64,000 nt of DNA from Chaunax sp. Z400 (lineage: Eukaryota; Chordata; Actinopteri; Lophiiformes; Chaunacidae). Shown here one piece after another: positions 49,601 through 63,700 of the stretch. The notes under the pieces were generated by a model, which was given only the letters and a program-made list of their open reading frames with translations, was not told the DNA's origin and ran no database searches. Position numbers and translations under genes: made by a program. The stretch spans positions 12,886,094-12,950,093 of the forward strand of contig CM075184.1 in assembly GCA_037577475.1 (NCBI GenBank), given 5' to 3'. The stretch's first letter is position 1, and every line of letters begins with the position of its first letter.

Positions 49601-50240
49601 AACCTGCTGCTGTAACAAGAGAATTTCCCAATTTGGCATCAATAAAGTATATCTAAGTCTAAGTCTAAGTCTAAATTGTTTGTCTGCACTAAAGGAAGCT
49701 GCTAGCGTAAGAATGCCTGATTTCCCTTACTGCTTACAGCAACAGATCAGCATTTCTTCCATAACCGAAGGGTGGCTTATCATTTGGGATAGAAGTTATG
49801 TGCAATAAAAAGCTCTGCTCACTAAGACTGACACATAAAAAAATGCCATGGATACTACTTATCAAAGATCAGTGGTTCTGTCCTGATCTTTATTATCCCT
49901 CACCACACACAGTGAGGAGGGGGTATAGGAAGGCTTCAGTCCGCCCGCCTGATCCATCACATTTCATTTCCGGAGTATAACTCAAAAACGATTTAATCTT
50001 TTCCTGACACCTTGTACACACATCAATCATAACATGATTTTTTCTATTTGGGAGCCATTTTGATTTTTTTCAATGCCATGGTTACAAGTTGAACTTCATT
50101 CTGTAGGTCGTCTAAGGTGAGGGCTTTCAAGGCATAATTCAGAAACTGTTAAATATTTTTTTCTACCATGTACTGGAGAGGTGCCTTCTGATATTCTGGG
50201 AATTTTATTTATTTTTTATGTTTGGAAAATTGATCTTTTC
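49600..50240 (+). repeat. Retroelement tail plus an adjacent interspersed repeat
   Basis: 49611-49675 ('acaagagaatttcccaattt', 'aataaagtatatctaagtct' and CTAAGT units) is a typical fish SINE/LINE tail. 49900-50240 ('catttcatttccggagtata', 'actcaaaaacgatttaatct') is a second common teleost repeat. Confidence 0.5.
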
Positions 50241-50309
50241 CTCAGATATTAACAAAGGAGGAGGTGCTTTATTGTGTGATCAGCTCAATCCTAATGACAA
50301 ATTAATAAA

Positions 50310-50530
50310 TTCACACTCACGCCTACGGTCAATTTAGAGTCACCAATTCACCTCTATTACATGTTTTTGGTGGTGGGAGGAAGCCGGAGAACCCGGAGGG
50401 AACCCATGCAGACATGGGGAGAACATGCAAACTCAACACAGGAAAGTCCCAGGTCCTCAAGTTGGATTTGAACCCTGGACCTTCTTGCTGTGAGGCAACA
50501 GCGCTACCCACTGCACTTCATGTCACCCAT
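50310..50530 (-). repeat. SINE-like repeat, copy D, with tRNA-like head
   Basis: Reverse orientation; it keeps the head: 'ggatttgaaccctggacctt', 'cttgctgtgaggcaacagcg' and 'ctacccactgcac' are the complement of the B box and A-box region. The body matches copies A and E. Confidence 0.88.
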
Positions 50531-52579
50531 GAAAAATTCAAATGGTTGTAATTGTTAGAAACTGAACAAGGCAGCATTTGATCGTTTTAGTTTCTCATGA
50601 CCTACCTGTACACTTTAAATACATATCAGTGTAAAATAACATACATATGACCTCTAACTGTGTGATAGTGACACTCCATGTATACAGCTGTCTGAGGAAC
50701 ACATTCAAAAGGTTTTTCAATATGTGAGAGTAATTTACCTTAAACAAATTACACACATAATGACAACTCCAGAGTTGTCATGACTCCACTCTTCCAGCAA
50801 AGAAACCTGTGTTTGACACTAAGATGCTGCTTCAACGGCTGTATTCATGAGACGATCCATACAACACACATTTAATAAAAGCATGCCATTGACCTTCTCT
50901 CCTCAGTTTCTCCTTATTGAGTTTATTTTTTTTTGTTTAGTGTAGCAGAAAGCTTTACATTAAACAGCATAAAGAAATACAGGAGGACATGATGGCACTG
51001 CAGCTGCCTGGGCTGGACTGCATTGATATGTCTGACCTACTTTTCAATTCTTACTGAGAAAACGTGTCAGTGCCAACAATCCTGAACTCAGACACGAGCA
51101 GAAAGTATGCAAGAGTGAAGTGTCAGTATTTTCAGCAACTTAAGCAACTAAAAACCACATTGCAAAAGAATGAAATACAATATATACCTAATAATACACC
51201 ATGCTAAACCTAAGGTGCTATGACACTGACATTATTCCAATACTTCCCTATATTTTGAAGAATTTCTAAAACTGTGAATTTCTAAAATTTGACTCATATT
51301 TCAATCAAGTGGTTAATAAAAACAAAGTCATCAAATCATCCAAAATTCAAGTAGATAAGGCATTGGGCCTGCCAATACCTGACCCAAAATGTTTGAAGCC
51401 TGTGTGGCTTCTAGCACCAAGTATTAACTGCAATTCCTCTTTTCACATTTACACTTTATGTTGGGACTTTTAAAAATGTGTGTGGTACAGCCTAAAAGCT
51501 TTTGACATGTTGTTGTGGACATTAAATATTTGAACTGACCGTTTGCTAAACCCTACCTCTGAACATCATTACTTAGCATCTATTGAGGTGCTGCAGACCC
51601 ATCAAGCTTTGGATTTAATCATGTGAGGTCACAAAAATAGCTGAAGACCCAAGGTGGAATTATTATGTTTACCAGTTAACAATCCAAAAGCCTATTGTCT
51701 TGTAAGTTTAAAATTAAAAAACATGTTGCACATTAAAAATTGATGTAAACTAAGCTTCCTAACTTTTTACCTGGGACAGGCAACTTTAACCTCAGTCTTT
51801 TGGCACAATATCATGTATATAATCATCAAGCTTAGTTAGCTAGCTACATCTGATCAAATTTACCATTGACAATTGCTTCTGCAGTGGCCAAAATGACACA
51901 GACTAGAACCATGAAGGCCGCTTTTGTCAACCTCTGTCTGAAATTCTAGCAATAAAGAATGTAAAAAATTTGAAATTTAAATCTGCCACCTTTACAGTGA
52001 AAAATCATAATGTGCAGCACGAGATTTAAAATATAGCTTAACCAGTGAAGCAACAGACTGAGGTCGGGGAAGGGCTTAGCTAACAGTCAGTCATTTACAG
52101 TATAAATGTCAAACACTTATGTTTCGTGTCATAACAATTGTACCAAATTATACTTAAAAAAACACATTTTGCATTGTATATCTGTCCGTTTTGTTCAGTT
52201 TCTGCTGCTGTCAATAAAATGAAAGCATTGTACCAACCATTAGAGTTACTGACTAGTTGATCTACATGTGTAATAAAGCATTACTAAGATGGCTACATTG
52301 ACAGGAGACCCGTTAAGTAACGAAGCATCTGTTACACAGAAATCCTGAAATTCTGGTAAAACTGTAAAATATAAAAAGTGCAAACAAATATTTACATTCT
52401 CACTGTTTTGCTAAGAGAGAGGCTATGCTTTGTTACATTTCCATTTCCTGTCAGCCCTCTAAATAATTTCCCCAGCATGAACCTGCAGAGTTCTGGTTGT
52501 TGACTTCAAATGATGATTACTGTTCATCATTCAGTGGTGCGGTCTGTGTTCCTGTCGGTGATGTCGTTACTTTGTGGCC
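50531..52579. other. Intergenic region holding the probable adamts7 3'UTR
   Basis: It lies 3' of adamts7. A minus-strand AATAAA (TTTATT at about 50922-50927) might end a 1.65-kb 3'UTR; this is a guess. I see no gene here. Confidence 0.4.
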
Positions 52580-55500
52580 TCAGTGCTGAGACGTGTTGCT
52601 GGAGCGGGAATGCTGGCTGCAGGTTCTGCAGCACTGTGCTCGTATGTTGGCCAAGTGGCACCGGCCCAGCCAGCGGAGAGTCTGACAGAAGCGATTGGTT
52701 AGCCGATCACGAACACAAACTGCTCCTGTGTGGGTGGCAGAGGAAGAGAGATTGGATGTAGACATAGGCAACATAAGGCTGTAAGCCTAAGCCTGACATC
52801 ATGAGACATATGGACCAAGTTGACCAGTGACATGTGAGCAACCCTCTATATGCTGCTCATGCTTGTTTGTCCCTCAACATCAGTGATGTGTGAGAAAGTC
52901 TTCTATCTGATCAGAGCTAGAAGATGCTGAAAAATTCACAAATATGCCTTTTCATAAGAGTCTTTGTTCTTTTATTCTGTGGATAAAACAAGAGAATAAA
53001 AATAAACCACAGAGTGTGAAACAGTACACAAAGGGAAGAGAGAGGTCAAATCAACCCAAATGTTCAATATTAATTATTATTTCAAAAAATTGAAAAGGTA
53101 GCACATCTCAAGTCTTCAAGTCAAGGAGGACAAAACACTCACATTTCACTTATTTATTTGGCTCACATCACAATGAACAAACGCTTACGCATTTCGGCAC
53201 AAAGCCTTCATCAGAGCGTTTGAAGATACCTTTTCAATTTTTTTGGAATAAACTCATTGGATTTTGGGTTTAGCGCTCCACTAAGAATCCCATTGTTGAA
53301 GTGCAACCTCTTTTTTCTAAAAACAGTAATTATTATTTGTTGGATTGGATTTGATTTATTTGCTGACTGATGCTTCAACCTACTTTAACATTGATTGAGA
53401 ATTACAACAGGCAAACAGATAAGATGATGAACAGAACTGCAGAACAATTCCACACCAAGACTTTTCTACGAAAGAAGATATAGATGTAGATAAATATACA
53501 CTGTATATAAAGATACATAAATAAGCTAGTATATGAGTATAGTATGTTTTAATGCTTTTCCTGGTACAGGAAAAATCTATATGAGTTATAATTTGTTGAA
53601 GCTATTCAGAGGAAATCTATACTAGTCATTGGTAGCTACACAGATTTATTTCACTTTGTCATGTTAATGAAAAAAGCCCACATGTAAAATGAACCTGTTC
53701 CTCGTGTCCTTACACAGGGAGCAAACAAAGTGATCAGATCCCGTTCTAATGTGACTCTAATGAAAGAGGTGGTCGATAAATTCCTCGTTCTGCATCCTCA
53801 ACTCCGTTCTAAAATTAAGTAAGAGTTCATTTAAGGCTGCAGAAGTTTTAGTAAGTTAAACTGAAGAAGTAGTTTACAAATGTGGTCTTTTCAGTAGGGA
53901 AATTACTGGATCCACATTTAAGCCCTTTTCCTTGAGGTTGTTATTCAGTGTGCACTCTCAGTTATATTTGTTTAGTCACACCTCTTACTCAGATTCAGGC
54001 GTCACAGCATCCCTGGCCTCATGTTACCTGACATAAAAGCATTCCATTTAGTTATATTTGGTACGGTGAGGTAAACATAAATTTAGTAAATAAAGCCCTG
54101 CCCTGCAGATGTACTTGAGGTGTTGCAATAAGGACTTCTCTTTTAAACAAAATAATTTGTTAGTGTCACTATCCCTCCAATACAATGGTGTTTTGCATCT
54201 GAACCAATTACCCTGAAAGGGCTCACAGCATAATCCAATATATTTTGAGAAAGTAGCTTCTGTGCTTTCCAATACATTCTCACAAATGTGAATGGATGAG
54301 AAGCCATGACAACTCATCAAAATGTTTACTATGTTAGAAGGAATTTGTAAGCTTGTGGTCACAGGTTAAGCACAGCAATCATTCTGACTAGCTGCTGCGT
54401 ATTTTAAATAAAAGCAGTTACAAGAGAAGCATGGAATTGGAAAACCAGGCCACAGCCGTTTGAGCGGGGGCTGTTATTGAATTATTACACTTCATCAGAC
54501 ACTCTGTTTTAGAGCCTGATATTGTTGTCAGCTTTACCACCTGTCCCCTCATTTCCCATGAGAACAGCTCTGGAGTCGCTGTAAATGTTAAAAAGAAGAA
54601 AAACAACCCACATTTTCCTGCTGGAATCTCAGGTCAGGTGAATAATTTCCACATTACTGAGAAGCAGAGGCAACAACTGATGGTCTTTACAGACAACTTA
54701 TGTATTATAGGTCAGCTATAAACCTCCTGAAAGTTGCAATACAAAATTCTCTGAGAGCTGCACACCCCCAGCTCAAAGCTCAAATTGAATCTTTACTCAT
54801 CGGGGTCTTCACAGTCTGCATATGTGATGTGACATTATGGTTATCAGATTAGATGATTTGAATGCTTTTGTATGTAAATCCGGAGTCACTGTGGGTGACT
54901 GCAGACAGGCAAACTGTTGACTGATTTCAGAAGGAATACTAAAAAGAAAATCAACTAAAAAACTTAATTAATAATAAAAAATAATTAAAAAAAGCTAGAA
55001 GGGCTGAGAGTACATACCTCCACCAAGGCCAAACAGTACCATTTAATTCAATCAAACACTCATACACATTCCAACGACCATCAAAATTCCTGCTCTCAGG
55101 CTTCTTTCAAAGGACAAAGGACAAACAAAATGGATCCACCTCTTCATACAGAAGAGCACATACTCCACTCTTCCACCAAGTCTCATGAAAATCTGTTCAG
55201 CAGTTTATGCATACTTGATTAAAATGCTGATGTTATCTCACAAGGCTCATTTATGCTCAACATTACTACAGACAGAGACTTCCGTCCTTACTCTGTGTTC
55301 ATTATGTCTGTGTTTGTGCACGTCTTCTGAAAGGTTATGAAGCAGTACCACCAGAATTCATAGAGGGCAGTATAGCCATAACTCAAGGAGGGTACAACAA
55401 ATGACAACTGACACGAAAAAGAAGACATTTCTTAAAACCCCCCCCAAAAAAACAAAAAACAAACTGTTTGCATGATGCGATGTATTTAATGGCCTCATAG

Positions 55501-58500
55501 ACCACTGCCAAATACATCATTGCCTCCACTTTTGGTGCTTTTTATATACTACATTATCACAACATCCTCTACAATTGACATTTCCGTTGTTGCAGAAACG
55601 TTTGAGTTCTCTGTCATCTTGTGGATGTATCATACCAACATAAAAGACACATGGAAGTATGTGGGCACTAATGGATACAGCGTTTGAAATGGACGTAGAT
55701 GGAGTATAAAATGAGCCGTCAAAGGAAGAAGTTCATGGATCCGGATCCACTTCTGATAATTTCTTCCATGCCCCATGCCCCACCCACCCAATTACATTGT
55801 AATCTGTCTATTAGTTTATGTGTGATTGCCAAATACTGTTCAAAAGCCCTAGTTTGCAATGTTCACAGTACAAGTATAAAAAATATTCCTGAGGCAAAGG
55901 ATGTGACAGAAATCCATGGATCTGTTATCCTGATCCACTCTGGTTGTTTATGTGTAATTGATGGAAATTCTCGCAATGTTAAACAAAGTAGAAGAAATTC
56001 CTGGATCGACACATTCATCTGGATCCATTCACAATTTAATTAAATTTGGTTAATTTAACCAACCAACCAAACAACCAAGCAGATGAAAACAACATTACTT
56101 CCTTTGTGAAGGTAAAAAGACAAATCAGTATATGCTTTCCTTCATCCTTAGCTATAATGTTCATACAGACTATCCTGTTATTGTCCTGTTATGATTCTTA
56201 ATAAAAAATGTTCACGAATCTGAAAGAAAGAAATGCTAAGATGTTGTGAATTTGATCGACCTAATAAATTAAGAAGCCCTGACACAGATGTCAAACCTCT
56301 CTCACGTTCGCTAATGTTTTTACAATCCAGCATAAATAACAATAAAACCATGCTGAAAAAATAGTGAGATTACTTGTGGCCAACATATTTTGAGGTCTTG
56401 AAAGTGTTCAATTCAGTATTTTTGTACCACAAAAGTACAACTGACCGTTTTACTCCCAAGCCAACAAGAAAAATCCAGATGCAGAAATTGCGCAGAATCT
56501 GCACATGGGACCAGCATAAATCATGTAGGTCAGACTGTGTTCAATTTAATTTTATGTTGTGAATTTTGCTGATATATCGGCAAACATCAGCCTACTTGTG
56601 ATGACCTGGATCAAAATCTGTCCATTTGTCCAATATGTTTTTGAGATATAAAGGCATTGCATACAAATAGAACCTGTGACCTGAGGGCGATGCTAGAGGA
56701 ACAATGAGAGGATCATCAAAAGCATCAGGATTCATCCTCTTTCATGAAAATGTAACATTTACTTTAAACAATATGGTCATCAGAAATGTGTGGCACAAGA
56801 AGCAGGAAGTATCTTCAAATCAAATTCTGGAGATGCTGAAGGTCCAGACCTAAAGTCATGGCAATCCATCCAATAATTTAAATCCAATAATATTTCATTT
56901 TGACCTGAGTGGGTGTTGAAACTTGGGGATTTAAGAAGCTCTTTGAATTGTCATGCTCACCAACAAGCTTACATCTGTCTATGCTCCAACCACAGCTCCA
57001 TCATTCATGGTCTATACAAGCTATGCTAATGAGCCAAAACATCAGAATGTCCATTTGCACCCAGAGTAGAGAAGCTCCATGACATCATTGGGGTACAAAG
57101 GCCACAGCTGCAACTCAAAACACAGCATTTCCTGTGGCCTTCGCATCCTCCATAGGCCCATATTTACTTTTATTTACTCACTAGCATGCCCCATATAGTT
57201 CAATAGCTACAAAATAGGGCAGTGGGACACAGGACTTGAACAATAATATGGTTTTCTGTGAACCTTTCCTGGGACAGAAGAGCCTCTTCAGAACAAGGCA
57301 GAGAACAAATGAACTGAATAAAAATGAGTGAAAGGCTGTTGGACAGTATGAAATGGAAATGAAGCAACTTGACCTAAATTAAATTCATTAAATTCAAAAA
57401 ATGACATCTACTCTGCATGACCTGTAAGTAAAATTACAATAATTACCACCGGTCCTCTATAGCTCCATCCATCCATCCATCCACCCACGTGTTAAGTTTA
57501 TATTGGGAGCATGACCGCCATCACTTACTGAGGAACAATATTATTAATTTGGTGTCATGTTTGTGGCCACCTGAAGAATGTAAATCCAATATTCACTTGT
57601 ATTTAGTTCTGTTGGTCTCTATGAACTCCTGAGGGGAATATCTGGCACTTCAGCTGCTAAATACTCCACTGTTATTAACCAGCTGTTTGCTAAATGTGTG
57701 TTTCTACAGCTTGGTGTTGTGCAGCAGGGTGAAGAGGGCTTTTTCAATGAAAACAGCTGTGTACTGCTGCTGAAAATGACACTGTGAGAGCCGTGGGAGT
57801 GAAGGCCTGATACGTAAACTAAAAAGCACCTCTGCCAGTGCTGTTGTCGCCAAAACCTGAACAATTGGAAAATGTTTTTCCCCCAAGTAAGAGCCCCTTT
57901 GGTAATTTGCGGCCTCTTTAGGGTGTGCTCATGACCTTAAACTCACTACAGTATAAGGTTCCATAAAGCTGACTCAGGTTATAACTAAACTGACCAAACT
58001 CACTTTGTTTTGACATTATTATTTGATATATTAGTATGCATATATTGATCATAGCAAAATCAAACTTGGAATTCTAATGTCCAGTGAAGACAGTAGAAAT
58101 GGTGCTACAACAAAACATACGATTGAATGATTTTTACATTATTCTAATTATTTATATTATTCCACTTCTACAATCTTTTCACTGTTGCCTTTTAGTGCCA
58201 TGATAATATAAGAAAAGCAAAATCATAAAAGGCCTATATTTTGACATGTCTTTATTAGTTTGTGTATACAGCCAGAGAAATGGATTTGGGAACGGATCCA
58301 CTCCCATTTTCACTAAAATCAAATCTGTGACAGTTACCCGGCTGTGGGTCTTGAACAGCATGGAAAGCACCCCTTATTCTTTATGGGGGAGGATTACTGG
58401 AGGAGGTGTACTAAAATATTTTCAAAAAAACAGAAATCATTATAATGGCATTGACAGAGGTTTGTGCTCTCTGAGTGCTTTCTAGTTATTTCTTTTGGTA

Positions 58501-60668
58501 CTGAGAAAACACAGAAACAGGCAGTAGATCATTATCTAATGGAACTCTGCTTTAAAATGATTATTATTATAATTATATATTATATTATCTTATTCATTCA
58601 TTTTCTGTAACTGCTTATCCTGTGTGGGGTCGCGGAGGGGCTGGAGCCTATCCCAGCTGACTTTGGGCGGGAGGCGGGGTTCACCCTGGACAAGTCACCA
58701 GTTCATCACAGGGCCAGAAAGAAAGACAAACAACCAATCACACTCACATTTACACCTATGGTCAATTTAGAGTCACCAATTCACCTCTATTACATGTTTT
58801 TGGTGGTGGGAGGAAGCCGGAGAACCCAGAGGGAACCCATGCAGACACGAGGAGAACATGTAAACTCCACACAGAAAAGTCCCAGGTCCTCAGGTGGATT
58901 TGAACCCTATATTATATAATAATAATAATATGATTACAGTTAGAAGTAATTGTATCTCTGGAATGTAATAATGGAGGAAGCTGTGAAATGTTTCCCTACT
59001 GAATCAGTACTTTTTGTTATCTTGAAAGTCTATCACAGCTGGACACTTATTCTATGTATGTGCATGTTTATTCAGAATTATATTATTCACAATGTTGAAG
59101 AGACCTCCAACCACACACCAAAAAACCACAATGTAGATCAGCTCCTGATGGTGCATCAGTGCTGTGGGAAACTGATGTAAACTTCTCCCTGCAATCCATA
59201 TTCAGACTGAAAGCAGGTCATTCGTCCCCTTGACCTTGCTCCATTTTCCTTTCAGCTTTTCCCAGAAAACACGCATGCTGGGAACAGACCACAGACTGTA
59301 TGCTAGACTGTATTCTGTATGCTACACATTACTTTCAGCTCATATACGAATAAAACAAAAACAGACACTTGCAGCCCTGAGGATAAAAGAAATAGCCTCA
59401 TTTTCATTTGAGACAGTATTCAAAATTTTGTATTGCTATGACGCAGAGACATTTTATGTAAGAATCCTGTTATGAATGAATGAATATGAATGAAAAGGAT
59501 CCTATATGAATTGAAAATTCTCTTGTAATGTGAGAAATGAGAAACGGAGCAGAATTGTTTTTGTCGTGATGCAGCAGACGCAGTGTTGTGGGTGTACAAC
59601 ATCCTCATGACCGGGAGGAAATATACGGTCACGCCATTGATAACAACTGGAGGTCAAAATGAAAAAAATACAGGAGTGGTGCATTTTTCTCTGAGGAATT
59701 ATATTCACATTAGCAAAATCTCCTGTTTTGTTCCAGCTTCTTCGGATAGCAGCTGATGGTTTCAAACAAACTGAATGACCCTGCTAAAAGAACTGAACAC
59801 ATGTACAATTCTTCATGGGCCAGAGCAGAGGACCAGGATCAGGGAGTTCATTGTCCCTCTTCAGTTGAGGTTGTAGGGAGACATGTGACAGAGTGAGCAA
59901 TGGAAAGAGCTCACATCTGAATACAAACATGTCACTTAATGTCTGACGAAACATCTCATAAGAGTTTTTAATGATGAATATATCCCATCTCTTAAAGAGC
60001 TTGTGGCCTGTCCATGAGATGATTGAACTCACATCATCTTCTTATTATCCTCCTTCTCCTAACCACCCTCATCTTCCTGGAGGGATATTAATGACCTGCC
60101 GCTCAGACATATTGTCAGGCACACAAAAGTGGAAATCTGTTTTGGGCTCACGCAGATGAACACATGGACTTACACATGCCTCGTGTTACTGCTTTAGTCT
60201 CGCACTCTGAATAAAAGCAGCATCTGTGTGCAAATTTGCCTCGTTTGAAGGGTGTTCATTTGGAGCAGCTTTCATCTAACAGGCTCAGACAAAAGCATGG
60301 AAACATGGTAACACATGGCCAACATGTCAAAGTCAATACATCACACCGAGGCAATGCTGAATGTGAGAAATGATAAGCCTCCCTCCTTGAACATTGTCCA
60401 TGCAAATATATCTTTAAATTTGTAATACTACTGATTTAGTGTTTGATTACATAATTATGTTACCTATTAAGAAAACTAAAAAAAAGGCTAGTTGAAAACA
60501 TTTACAGTCAAGATACTGTGCAAAGTTATTGTTTTCTAGTACTGGCTTAAACAATATACAATGTATGGCAGGCGGTATAAAGTGGAACTTTTCCAGGCAA
60601 CGTTCAGTTGTTTTTGATTTCACACAGACACGATGGCGAGCAAACCGAAGCTGGTGAAAGTGGAGTAG

Positions 60669-60706
<38 letters not shown>

Positions 60707-63700
60707 CAGATATAGATAGATAGATAGATAGATAGATAGACAGATATAGATAGATAGATAGATAGATTGGCATTCACTTTTCTGCAATATGCACATGTTG
60801 CATTTTGCTTTATGGACTTGAAATTTGGTCAGTAATATCTCAACATGTCAGTGATGAAAAGTTATCAAAGGTTTTTGGATAACTCAAAAGGTGTCGCCAT
60901 GGCAGCATGGCGGATTTCTATCTTTCGCCATGAAAGAGGAAGTTGTTAAAACTCCACCGTGAACCAAACTTCACAAGTTGGATTAGGGTCCCACCCTGAA
61001 GACATCCAATTGGATTTAGAGCCACCTGCTGACAACAGGAAATGCCACATTTTATACTTTCATGTACTCCTATTATTACTCATATTCTTCATGAGATAAA
61101 GTCAGTGATTAGATAGATAGATTACTAGGGGCAAAAAGAGTTAATTCACAATCCTTCCCTCATTGTCTGTAATACATGCAAACACAGAGCCGTGTTTACC
61201 TCCAGGAGAAGAGTAGTGAGGCCAATGCTGGCACAAGCCCCGATGGGTACACGTCCCTAACAGGCACACACCCCAACAAGTGCCGGAGTGCAAGGGCCCA
61301 TTCTACGCTGCTTGCAGCTTTAATTATTTTATTATATTTCTAATTTTATTTTATTATGTTTTATTTTATATTAAGAAAAGTGCAAATACCTATGTCTTCC
61401 ATGTAGAGAGGTGTGAAGCTTTCTTACGAGCCAGCAGGTCATATGCTGGGCAACACCACATGACCTGCAGAGGAAGGTATATTGCACCTAGAACCAGGTA
61501 GCTTTACACGCTCTACAATGTATTTTTATTTTTATTTTAATTTCAGGGAGTTTAATTTCACTCTTCTGATGCATGGCATTGTTTAACTAAATGTAACATT
61601 CTGGATTCAGTCACTTTTGTAATTTCAGACATTTACATGCGTTACATATTCTGCATGTGGCAACATGAATGTCATTAATGCTTTATTTGACCACACATGC
61701 TGCTGTCTGTGCATGTTATGAGTGAAAGCTTCCTATGGGCTTTCCTTGACCACAGGGAGGAAAAAAGAACATTGGAAACCAATCAGTAACACAGCAAACA
61801 GCACTATAGCCACCTGTTTGCTGCCACATTATCCTACACCTTATTTCATATTTAACATAACACGTTTCAAAATGTCAGGAAAGCTGACCTTTGGACATAA
61901 CAGGCTGGCCTCTGAGGAACATCACCATACCTGACGTGTGATTTCATATCAGATATAAAGCAGAAATGCCACATTCCATTTGTTACTGATTAAATAAACA
62001 TAATGGAATTGTATATGTCATTCAACCTTTATTCATTTCATTAGAATGTGTTAAATAAGCTCCATTTTTCCAATCTTCAAAATGAGTGTGTTTTGTTCAG
62101 TCAGGCCATTCATGCTTAAAAAAACAGACCATAAAGCTTTGACACATTTTTCTCTGCAGATGATTTGTGCTTTCAAATTACATCCACCAGAACACATGGA
62201 AGCCAGATATTAACTTCGATCTACTGAAGGTTAAATGTTTTAGCATACAATGTGACATTATCCGACTCAATCAAAAGCAAAAGATGGAAATTTTATGTAA
62301 TGGATTCATGTCAAGTAAAAGATGACTGCAATATTCCTACAGTGAATAGTTGCTTTGATTGCAAATGTCTTCTTCAACTCAATATAAGTTTGAAAAAAAA
62401 AGTTGAAACATGTCTTTTGTGTGCCTCGCTAACAAAGAAGACCTTTGAGGGTACTTCAGTGCCTTTGCACTGGGAGAGCTGGTGGATTCCCTGTGATATA
62501 AATGCTGCTGTTGACGACGAAGTATGGCAAAGTGTTTCATATGGTCAAAGAAGCTGGTACTATCACACAGTTAATATTTAATACCCCTGAGTGTATACAA
62601 AACATTAGGGGCATCTTCTCGATAGTACTTATCATTGGTTCAAAGGTGAAAATTCGGCTGCATAACTGCTGACTAAGACCCAAAGGAAAATACACATTAC
62701 ACCTTTTTTAAAGTCCCTACACCTATTAGTTTTCATATTGGTTTTAACATTATTATATTACTTTATTAGGCGCTACATGGCCTTGCACCAGACTAAATCT
62801 CAGAAATTAACATATAATAAAAAAAATTATGTAAGCAGATTTTTTAAATACACATTGCACATTAGAAATGTATTGCCATGTGACTACAAGCAATTTAAAA
62901 TATTTTTCTAAAAGATATTAAAGACACATGCTTGTAGAGATGTTGCAATATTCCCACCTCCTAAATATCTGAATATATCCAATATATCTAAAGATCACAA
63001 TATACGTAATCAAATCTGTATTTAGCTTTTGCTGCAGTGTGTAGAACAATTTTACCAGTACGCAGGTTGAAAATCATTCAATTTGCCGACTTGACTGTTT
63101 GACTCTTTATTGTTCTGTAGCAGCCAGGAGGCTTAATATTCAGTGACTTAAACATCTGGCTGCCAGAAAATCTAATAGAAATCCAAAAAAGTAAGCAAAA
63201 CAATTTTGGAAACTCAATCCAACAGTTTAACTGAAATAAGTTGTTATTGGGAGTTTGTCTGGAACAAGATTATTTGACATTCTCTAGAAAAATACTGAAC
63301 ATTACAACAGAATTTATTCACAAAATTTAACATGGGGCTGAAAAGAACAGCCTCCCTTGGATAAATGAGTACATTTAAAAATGGATTAAAGACTATGACA
63401 TTACTTTTTTAAACATTAATGTAAATGAACTATTAATATACTATTAATATATTAACTGGTACTTTAGAATATGTGACTTTAAGGTTATGTTGGTGTGTGG
63501 CTTGAATAAAGCTAAACTGTTGAAAAACACAAATATCATCAACTTCACAACAGGAACATTTTTAACTGAACCATCAGCTATAGGCACATTGTACTAAAGT
63601 GTTCCCTGTAATCATGATAATCACATTCATAACAAGAGGCTAATTTATAATACATGTTCTTTAATTCTATACTTTTGAGACAAATGGAGGATTAGTCCTG

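Noticed and set aside
55699..56043. 114-codon plus-strand frame
   Set aside because: It overlaps repeat-like sequence with 'ggatccggatccact' words and has no domain.
60447..60773. 108-codon frame rich in Tyr-Leu-Ser-Ile
   Set aside because: It is a translation of the GATA microsatellite.
62252..62581. 109-codon plus-strand frame with several Cys
   Set aside because: No family match, spread Cys without a pattern, and it lies inside the adamts7 intron.
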